Of a stretch of DNA of 5,405 nucleotides, positions 1 to 4,465 are shown in pieces. This DNA is from Candidatus Wallbacteria bacterium (lineage in GTDB: Bacteria; Muiribacteriota; JAQTZZ01): NCBI GenBank assembly GCA_028711905.1, contig JAQTRI010000270.1, positions 1 to 5,405 on the forward strand, read 5' to 3'. The number at the start of each line of letters is the position of its first letter. Position 1 is the first letter of the stretch. The notes beneath the pieces were generated by a model that was not told where the DNA came from, did no database searches, and was given only the letters and a program-made list of their open reading frames with translations. A program made the position numbers and the translations under genes.

Positions 1-156
1 CAATGCCCCGTAAGGGCCGCATAAAGCCATGCGGACAAGTCCCAGGCTGGAACAGTCGATACCGTTCGGCAAAAAAAGAAGCAGGTTGTTCGGTCCATCC
101 GCGCGGGCAACCGTAAAAAAAACAGAAAGAAATATCATGGTCAGCAGCTTTTTCAT
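1..156 (-). CDS. Exported protein, N-terminal part; possibly alkaline-phosphatase-like
   Basis: The first 52 codons of a gene that runs off the left edge. The protein begins MKKLLTMIFLSVFFTVARA: two lysines, a hydrophobic core and an A-R-A site (residues 17-19), a standard Sec signal peptide, so the product should be exported. GGAGG lies at 165-161. The ATG at 159 is only 1 nt from it, while the ATG at 156 is 4 nt away, so the second is chosen; the difference is one residue. Mature residues 23-51 (NNLLLFLPNGIDCSS, then an Arg at 42 and G-P-Y-G at 48-51) line up without gaps with the first metal-site strand of alkaline phosphatases (pattern N-I-I-L-L-I-G-D-G-M-G-D-S, then A-A-R). The metal-binding Asp would be Asn31 here. 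This family call rests on about 30 residues and is tentative; the signal peptide and ribosome-binding site are solid. The gene is divergent from the substrate-binding protein gene. Confidence 0.72.
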   Translation of the reverse strand, partial: MKKLLTMIFLSVFFTVARADGPNNLLLFLPNGIDCSSLGLVRMALCGPYGAL

Positions 157-160
157 CATA

Positions 161-165
161 CCTCC
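161..165 (-). promoter_or_regulatory. Shine-Dalgarno site of the leftward exported-protein gene
   Basis: GGAGG read on the minus strand (165 to 161), followed by T and two consecutive ATG codons. The 4-nt spacing to the second ATG (156-154) supports that start over the first, which is only 1 nt away. Confidence 0.7.
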
Positions 166-183
166 ATTTGCCGGATCATCGAC

Positions 184-212
184 AGTTTACCAGATAGAAG
201 TAAAAATGAAAA
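184..212 (-). promoter_or_regulatory. Candidate promoter for the leftward exported-protein gene
   Basis: On the minus strand, TTTTCA (212-207) and TAAACT (189-184) are separated by 17 bp. Each matches four of six consensus positions. Transcription would begin near 177, giving a leader of about 20 nt that contains the GGAGG site. Spacing is ideal but the hexamers are weak, and this is an AT-rich region where such matches arise by chance. Confidence 0.35.
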
Positions 213-271
213 CGGCTTCCCGCTCTCTCAGGTGACAGGTAAGAAAAAGAGTTTTTTTATCCATCACGAAT

Positions 272-299
272 CCATGATAGAATTGACACGGGGTCATGG
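272..299. repeat. Inverted repeat bracketing a -35 box (possible operator)
   Basis: CCATGA at 272-277 and its reverse complement TCATGG at 294-299 are separated by 16 bp, so arm centres are 22 bp apart, about two helical turns. The arms flank TTGACA (283-288), with the right arm inside the promoter spacer. A related ATCCAT copy lies at 259-264, 11 bp before the one at 270-275. A dimeric regulator could bind here and block polymerase. No regulator gene is visible, and 6-bp arms can arise by chance. Confidence 0.3.
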
Positions 300-313
300 T
301 AACCGCTTTAAAT
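283..313 (+). promoter_or_regulatory. Sigma-70-type promoter for the substrate-binding protein gene
   Basis: A perfect TTGACA (283-288) is followed by an AT-rich -10 candidate: TTTAAA (307-312, 18-bp spacer) or TTAAAT (308-313, 19-bp spacer), each four of six to consensus. Transcription would start near 320, leaving a leader of about 30 nt that includes the GGGAG site before the GTG start at 351. Confidence 0.55.
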
Positions 314-350
314 ACAGCGTGTTTCCAGTAAATTCGGGAGTAATCGGTCC

Positions 351-2012
351 GTGCCAGATAAGTCACTTCTGTTTTCTACAATGTTTTTTTTGCTTCTGTT
401 TCTTGCACTTGCAGGCGGATGCGGCAAAGGCGGCAGCTCAGGCTCAGATGCTACCAGTATGCAACCCGTCCGTGGTGACAGTCAGCATGGAGATATCCTG
501 GTCGATTTCACGATCGCCAATCCGCCCACCCTCAATCCTCTGACTGCGATTGATGCTGTTGAGCGGCAGATTTCTGCCCTGGTTTTCAATGGCCTGGTAA
601 AATTCGACAAAAATTACAAAGTCATTCCTGACTTGGCTGAAAGCTGGGAGTTTTCTCCTGATTTTCTGCATCTTCTGTTTCACATCCGTCCAGGGGTCAA
701 GTGGCATGACGGCACACTTTTGACTGCCGATGATGTCGCTTTTACATGTGACAGGATCAGGGATCCGGCAACCGGATCTCCGGATCGATCATTATTCCTT
801 TCTGTCGCAACACTGGAAATCGTCGAACCTCTTACTGTCCGTGTGCATTACTCAGAACCTTACGCCTGGGCACTCGAATCCTGGGCAGTCAAGATTCTCC
901 CCAGACATGTGTTCGAGCAGATCTCCCCCGGCAGCATTTCCAGCAAGGAACCGCCGATGGTTGGCACTGGTCCGTTCAAATTCATCAAATGGGACCAGCA
1001 TGAACAGATCGTGCTCCACGCCAATACTGATTACTTCGAACAGCGCCCTTTTCTTGACGGATACACCCTGAGAATTATCCCTGACTGGTCGATGGCCTTC
1101 TTAGCTCTAAAAAAAGGTGATATCGATATCATGAAACTCAACCCTGACCAGTTTGAAAAGCATGCCGGAAGCGAAGAATTTCGCTCAGGATTCCAGATTT
1201 TCCGCTATCCCAGGAATGCCGTCACCTTTATCGGTTATAACAATAAAGGACCAATTCTGTCTGATCGTTCCATCCGCAAAGCCCTGACTTTATCCCTTGA
1301 TCGCGCTGAAATCGTCAAGCGCGTGCTCTACGGATCCGGTCATGTCAGTACAGGGCCTTTTTCCTCCATCCATCCTGGGAACGATCCCTTTATCCGGCCT
1401 CTGCCGTTTGACACCTCCGAAGCGATCAGTCTTCTCAGCTCATCCGGATGGAAAGACTCCGATGGAGACGGAATTCTCGACAAAAACGGCGTCCCGCTCA
1501 GATTTGAGCTCTGCACCAATCATGCCAATAACACACGCCAGCTGATCTCCTGTTTCGCAGCAGAATCGTGGCAAAAGATCGGTATCAAGGTTACTGTTTC
1601 ATACCTGGAATGGGGTGTACTGCTGGATAAGCTCTTAACCGGCGATTTCGATGCCGTGCTCATCAATTCCACTTTTTATCCATACAGCGATCCATACAAT
1701 GACTGGCACACAGCCAGCATTCCCGGTCGCGGCCTCGGCAACGAAGGCAATAACTATTTCGCTTATTCCAACCCTGAAAGCGACCTTCTGCTGGAAAAGG
1801 CGCGTTGCACTATCAACGCGGCAGATCGCACAGCTATTCTCCGGAAATTCCACGGCATGCTCCATTCGGACCAGCCCGCAACTTTCCTTTATACCGATGA
1901 GGACCAGTACGCTGTTGACAAACGCTTCAGGAATGTCTGCATTGCCTCTGACGGCATTCTTCAAGGTGTCCAGAACTGGTCAGTTCCACCTGAACTCCGC
2001 AAGTACCGCTGA
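351..2012 (+). CDS. ABC-transporter substrate-binding lipoprotein, family 5 (peptide/nickel class)
   Basis: A 553-residue extracytoplasmic solute receptor of the SBP_bac_5 type (OppA/DppA/AppA relatives), which binds peptides or similar ligands and delivers them to an ABC permease. The N-terminus has Lys4, a hydrophobic stretch and a lipobox-like L-A-G-G-C with Cys24 as lipidation site, then a Gly/Ser-rich linker. Family landmarks follow: NPPTLNPLTAID (about 58), PDLAESWEFSPD then FHIRPGVKWHDG (93-121), VGTGPFKFIKWD (204-215), IRKALTLSLDR (308-318), the DSDGDG loop (369-374), WQKIGIKV (407-414) and GDFDAVLI (431-438). Length is normal for the family. The start is GTG with GGGAG at 336-340 (10-nt gap); the ATG at 381 would remove the basic N-terminus and has no ribosome-binding site. 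No permease or ATPase gene is present, so the ligand cannot be named. No terminator separates it from the next gene, 25 bp away. Confidence 0.93.
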   Translation: MPDKSLLFSTMFFLLLFLALAGGCGKGGSSGSDATSMQPVRGDSQHGDILVDFTIANPPTLNPLTAIDAVERQISALVFNGLVKFDKNYKVIPDLAESWEFSPDFLHLLFHIRPGVKWHDGTLLTADDVAFTCDRIRDPATGSPDRSLFLSVATLEIVEPLTVRVHYSEPYAWALESWAVKILPRHVFEQISPGSISSKEPPMVGTGPFKFIKWDQHEQIVLHANTDYFEQRPFLDGYTLRIIPDWSMAFLALKKGDIDIMKLNPDQFEKHAGSEEFRSGFQIFRYPRNAVTFIGYNNKGPILSDRSIRKALTLSLDRAEIVKRVLYGSGHVSTGPFSSIHPGNDPFIRPLPFDTSEAISLLSSSGWKDSDGDGILDKNGVPLRFELCTNHANNTRQLISCFAAESWQKIGIKVTVSYLEWGVLLDKLLTGDFDAVLINSTFYPYSDPYNDWHTASIPGRGLGNEGNNYFAYSNPESDLLLEKARCTINAADRTAILRKFHGMLHSDQPATFLYTDEDQYAVDKRFRNVCIASDGILQGVQNWSVPPELRKYR

Positions 2013-2028
2013 ACAGATAATGCATCAT

Positions 2029-2032
2029 GGAG
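2029..2032 (+). promoter_or_regulatory. Shine-Dalgarno site deciding the DUF4919 gene start
   Basis: GGAG, 5 nt before the ATG at 2038. An in-frame ATG at 2020 lies upstream of this site and has no purine-rich sequence of its own, so translation should begin at 2038. Confidence 0.7.
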
Positions 2033-2037
2033 ACAAC

Positions 2038-2595
2038 ATGTCATATTTAGAACTGCTCATAGAAGCCATCTCTAATCCCTCTGCAACTGATTTTCATAAT
2101 CTACGCATGGAGTATGCCGGATCAGAGTTTTACAGACCCTATTCCCGCGATGAGGATCACGCGAGAGAATTGGACTCTGCACTCAGTTCAGGCGACTGGT
2201 CTTCAGTGGTCAAAGCCGCCGACCTGCTGCTGCGCGATAATTATCTTGATATTGAGGCCCATTCTGCGGCATCGATAGCATTCGGAGAACTGGGGGATCA
2301 GGCCAAAGCTGAGCATCATAAGATTTTCTATCAAGGATTGATCGAGTCCATACTGTCATCTGGTGACGGCACAGGCTTTCATACCGCTTTTGTGGTCACG
2401 GATGTGCGGGAAGAATTCGTGGTGATAGAGATTCTGGGTTTGACTGTCCTGACTCAGGATCTGGTCATGGACATTGACAACAGGCAATACGACATATACG
2501 AGTTTCAGGATCGCAGATCCGGCAAATCAGGCCGGATTTTTTTCAATATCGACCGGCCAAAATGCTGGCTGGATTCGAACGCCCCTTCTCTATAA
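2038..2595 (+). CDS. DUF4919-like protein of unknown function
   Basis: A 185-residue protein without signal peptide or membrane segment, so probably cytoplasmic. It matches, from memory of the family, the DUF4919 pattern: an N-terminal D-F-x-x-L-R-x-x-Y segment with Y-R-P-Y (18-35), a helical TPR-like middle with repeated Ala/Leu/Asp (48-99), then the characteristic SILSSGDGTG followed by a T-A-F-V-V strand and VREEF (104-127), ILGL (132-135), a Y-D-I-Y-E-F strand and a G-x-I-F-F-N-I-D end (151-172). No function is established that I know of. The open frame extends upstream inside the preceding gene, but that part is another gene's shadow; GGAG at 2029-2032 fixes the start. It probably shares a transcript with the binding-protein gene. 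Its last 6 bp overlap an oppositely directed small gene, and a terminator-like hairpin lies within codons about 160-169. Confidence 0.82.
   Translation: MSYLELLIEAISNPSATDFHNLRMEYAGSEFYRPYSRDEDHARELDSALSSGDWSSVVKAADLLLRDNYLDIEAHSAASIAFGELGDQAKAEHHKIFYQGLIESILSSGDGTGFHTAFVVTDVREEFVVIEILGLTVLTQDLVMDIDNRQYDIYEFQDRRSGKSGRIFFNIDRPKCWLDSNAPSL
2515..2543 (+). terminator. Intrinsic-terminator-like hairpin inside the DUF4919 coding region
   Basis: ATCCGGC (2517-2523) and GCCGGAT (2531-2537) form a perfect 7-bp stem around a 7-nt loop (AAATCAG). It can be extended by a G-U and an A-U pair, and seven T's (2537-2543) follow. This is a Rho-independent terminator layout on the plus strand only. It lies about 50 nt before the stop codon at 2593-2595, so it should act only when ribosomes are not covering the message, or partially. 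No other terminator follows this gene before 2879. Confidence 0.5.
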
Positions 2596-2751
2596 TCCGA
2601 TATATGATTCTACAAGATCATCCGTCAGCTTGCTGAGCCACTCATTTGTGCCGCAATCAGGGAGACTGCTTTTGATCCATTGGGATTCCACAGTCTCAAG
2701 CAAAGGGTTTTTCAGCACCATTGCGCAATAATCCAGACTCTGCTTCTTCAT
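2590..2751 (-). CDS. Small 53-residue protein of unknown function
   Basis: A complete small frame on the minus strand: ATG at 2751-2749, stop TAG at 2592-2590. AAGGAG at 2764-2759 is 7 nt from the ATG, the best ribosome-binding site in the window, and is the main reason to call this a gene. A TATGAT -10 candidate lies upstream. The protein starts MKKQSLDYCAMVLKNPLL, has a central W-I-K-S-S-L-P-D-C-G segment and ends LTDDLVESYIGL. It is mixed in charge, with two cysteines (9 and 33) and two tryptophans, no signal peptide and no long hydrophobic stretch, so probably a soluble cytoplasmic protein. I recognise no family. It is convergent with the DUF4919 gene: the stops abut (CTATAA, 2590-2595), giving a 6-bp tail overlap. 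It is divergent from the PAS/HATPase gene. Without homologues a chance frame cannot be excluded. Confidence 0.62.
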   Translation of the reverse strand: MKKQSLDYCAMVLKNPLLETVESQWIKSSLPDCGTNEWLSKLTDDLVESYIGL

Positions 2752-2758
2752 GATTCAT

Positions 2759-2764
2759 CTCCTT
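2759..2764 (-). promoter_or_regulatory. Strong Shine-Dalgarno site of the small minus-strand gene
   Basis: AAGGAG read on the minus strand, 7 nt before the ATG at 2751. The complete core anti-SD match at near-optimal spacing supports the 53-codon gene and selects this ATG over one at 2758, which would sit directly against the site and give only about 20 codons in another frame. Confidence 0.65.
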
Positions 2765-2799
2765 GAGCTCTACACCGGATTCTCTGCTTCACAAAATAA

Positions 2800-2827
2800 A
2801 TCATACCCGGATTTTCCCGATGCGCAA
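2800..2827 (-). promoter_or_regulatory. Candidate promoter for the small minus-strand gene
   Basis: TATGAT (2805-2800, five of six to the -10 consensus) with a weak -35, TTGCGC (2827-2822) at 16 bp. Transcription would begin near 2793, leaving a leader of about 40 nt that holds the AAGGAG site. The -10 is good and the -35 poor. It overlaps the upstream region of the rightward PAS/HATPase gene, so the two could interfere. Confidence 0.35.
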
Positions 2828-2863
2828 CAAATACTTATCAGGCCAAAACTCGCAAGGGAGTTA

Positions 2864-2872
2864 TGCTATAAT
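2864..2872 (+). promoter_or_regulatory. Extended -10 promoter, leaderless layout, for the PAS/HATPase gene
   Basis: TGC-TATAAT: a perfect -10 hexamer (2867-2872) with the TG extension at 2864-2865. No recognisable -35 lies 16-18 bp upstream, which an extended -10 can tolerate. The ATG at 2879 is exactly 6 bases after the hexamer, so the expected transcription start coincides with the start codon. AAGGGAG at 2854-2860 is 18 nt from the ATG and upstream of the -10, so it cannot serve as a ribosome-binding site on this transcript. Confidence 0.6.
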
Positions 2873-2878
2873 GTTGAA

Positions 2879-4414
2879 ATGGGATCTGATGTATTGACCA
2901 GACAGCCTGATCCGAAACTGGTGCGCGAGCTTGGGGAAATCAAGGCCAGGCTGAAAGATATTGAAAGCAGAACCAGTACCATCCTGGATCAGGAGGTGGT
3001 TGACCTGGAGATATTCTCCTTTGGCATCGCTTTTTTCGGTTCCAGCGGAACTCTGCGCCGTTCCAACCGTTTATTTCTCGATTCATTCGGTTTTGATGAT
3101 TTTGCGGATGCCGCTGATTATAACTTCCTGACTGACGGCAATTTTCCTGATCATGCGGCGAAAACCGCTATCGAGTCCGGTCGCTGGCGAGCTGTCTGCA
3201 GTTTTGATCCCTCGAAATGCCGAAACCGCCCCAGGTCTGATAGCACTCCGGCGATGAGAATATTGGACATCTCGATCATCAGCACAGGAAACGGCCAGGG
3301 TTTTGCTCTTCAGACCATTGACATTACTGAAAGCCGCAAACTGGAAGAGCTGATGGCAGGAAGCCTTCAGCGATATCGTCATCTTTTCAACTCCAGTGCC
3401 GACTCGATTCTGGTTTTCACCATGGACGGGCAGGCCAACCCGGAACGCCTTCTGTATGCCAACGAAACTGCCTGTGCCAAGTTCGGTTATTCCAAAGGCG
3501 AACTGCTCAACAAACACCCTGAAGATATTATTCCAGGAAGCAGAAAATTTTCTCTTTTTTCTCCTCTATTCGAACAGAATCGTCTGATGTTCAATATTGA
3601 CGCTGTTTCCAAGGATGGCACTACTGTACCGCTTGAAATCAATTCCCGCCTTCTTCAGTTCAGCGAAAAATTCGCAGTACTCTGTGTGGCGCGCGATATC
3701 AGCGAAAGGGAATCCACCACCGCACCAGGGATTCCCTGTGTGGACTCGAAACTGTCTCTCACAGCGGGAATGTTGCGCGACATCTCCGATTATATGATCC
3801 AGTCCCTGCTCGACCTGGCTCAACTGAGAAAAAATGCGCTCCTCAAGGATGAATCAGCTCCCTGGTTCAACCGTATCGTTTCCCGCCTGGTCCAGTCCAG
3901 AAATTATGTCTGCCACCTGTATGTCATTTCCACACCAGGTTCACTCTCGTGCACAAAAATCGATCTCCGCGATCTGGTTCACACCTGCCTTGCTGTTATA
4001 AAAACGGCTTATCCTCATAAGATAACTTTAGATTCTAATGTCAGCTTATGGTCGGTTGTCGGGGACAGCTCGCTCCTCAGTCAGGTTTTCATTAATATTC
4101 TCGACAATGCCTGCCTGTTCTCGGCACCGGACTCAGCGATTCGAATAAAATGTCGCAATTTGAGTCATGAGGAGATTCCTGCCGGACTGAACGGGAAGTT
4201 CGTAGAAATCAGCGTTGCTGACCAGGGCGCCGGAATCCGGAATACCGTTCTTGACACCATTTATCATCCATATTACACAACCATTCCCAGCCGGCACGGG
4301 TTAGGACTGACTGTAGCCCAAAGCATAATCAAGGCTCATGGAGGCGACATCAAAGTTTCCTCTTCACACGGTGTCGGCAGCACTTTCACTCTTTTCCTCC
4401 CTGCAGGGGATTGA
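2879..4414 (+). CDS. Soluble PAS-PAS sensor with HATPase domain, H-box lacking His
   Basis: A 511-residue histidine-kinase-like protein with no membrane segment. In order: a short coiled coil (about 15-38); a degenerate PAS (42-150, ending L-Q-T-I-D-I-T-E); a clear PAS (about 163-278: L-F-N-S-S-A-D-S-I, A-C-A-K-F-G-Y-S, a K-D-G-T-T-V-P-L-E-I strand, V-A-R-D-I-S-E-R); a dimerisation helix pair (about 290-350); and a HATPase domain with N-box INILDNA (405-411), G1 box D448-Q-G-A-G452, F-box-like YHPYY (462-466), G2 box HGLGL (473-477) and closing G-V-G-S-T-F. In the H-box LTAGMLRDIS, Arg300 occupies the position of the phospho-accepting His of the usual A-H-D. ATP binding looks intact; standard autophosphorylation does not. 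No receiver domain or response regulator gene is seen. The frame is open back to 2750, but 2879 is preferred because of the TATAAT six bases upstream; residues before it resemble no domain. Confidence 0.88.
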   Translation: MGSDVLTRQPDPKLVRELGEIKARLKDIESRTSTILDQEVVDLEIFSFGIAFFGSSGTLRRSNRLFLDSFGFDDFADAADYNFLTDGNFPDHAAKTAIESGRWRAVCSFDPSKCRNRPRSDSTPAMRILDISIISTGNGQGFALQTIDITESRKLEELMAGSLQRYRHLFNSSADSILVFTMDGQANPERLLYANETACAKFGYSKGELLNKHPEDIIPGSRKFSLFSPLFEQNRLMFNIDAVSKDGTTVPLEINSRLLQFSEKFAVLCVARDISERESTTAPGIPCVDSKLSLTAGMLRDISDYMIQSLLDLAQLRKNALLKDESAPWFNRIVSRLVQSRNYVCHLYVISTPGSLSCTKIDLRDLVHTCLAVIKTAYPHKITLDSNVSLWSVVGDSSLLSQVFINILDNACLFSAPDSAIRIKCRNLSHEEIPAGLNGKFVEISVADQGAGIRNTVLDTIYHPYYTTIPSRHGLGLTVAQSIIKAHGGDIKVSSSHGVGSTFTLFLPAGD

Positions 4415-4430
4415 GATTCGGGTGACCCAC

Positions 4431-4459
4431 TTGGCAGATAAATTGATTTGCTTTATAAT
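4431..4459 (+). promoter_or_regulatory. Near-consensus sigma-70 promoter, leaderless layout, for the STAND gene
   Basis: TTGGCA (4431-4436, five of six), a 17-bp spacer and a perfect TATAAT (4454-4459). Six bases (GTTGTT) separate it from the ATG at 4466, so the usual start point, 7 bases after the -10, is the A of the start codon. No Shine-Dalgarno sequence precedes the ATG. The strongest promoter in the window; it lies wholly in the 51-bp gap after the PAS/HATPase gene. Confidence 0.75.
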
Positions 4460-4465
4460 GTTGTT

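Noticed and set aside
206..333. Very short frames in the divergent intergenic region (ATG at 206 with 9 codons, ATG at 296 with 11 codons)
   Set aside because: Neither has a ribosome-binding site at good spacing, and both begin upstream of or within the promoter, so they would not lie on the mapped transcript.
1118..1131. Perfect 14-bp palindrome TGATATCGATATCA
   Set aside because: It encodes the G-D-I-D-I stretch common in family 5 binding proteins; repeated Asp-Ile codons explain the symmetry.
1651..2037. Upstream extension of the DUF4919 frame into the binding-protein gene
   Set aside because: It is the out-of-frame shadow of a well-supported gene with full family conservation, and GGAG at 2029-2032 points to the ATG at 2038.
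2591..2636. A third TATAAT (2591-2596) 7 bases before an ATG at 2604
   Set aside because: The frame stops after 10 codons and runs antisense to the small gene; it overlaps the stop codons of two genes, so the match is likely incidental.
2750..2878. Longer start (ATG 2750) for the PAS/HATPase protein, adding 43 residues
   Set aside because: No ribosome-binding site precedes 2750, the extra residues match no domain, the extension overlaps the antisense small gene's start, and the perfect extended -10 box six bases before 2879 would lie inside the coding region.
3083..3517. 144-codon minus-strand open frame
   Set aside because: It lies wholly opposite the PAS domains, has no convincing ribosome-binding site and no family resemblance; a shadow of the plus-strand gene.
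4420..4428. GGGTGACCC symmetric element just before the STAND -35 box
   Set aside because: Four-base arms around a single base are too short to distinguish from chance, and there is no second copy in the window.
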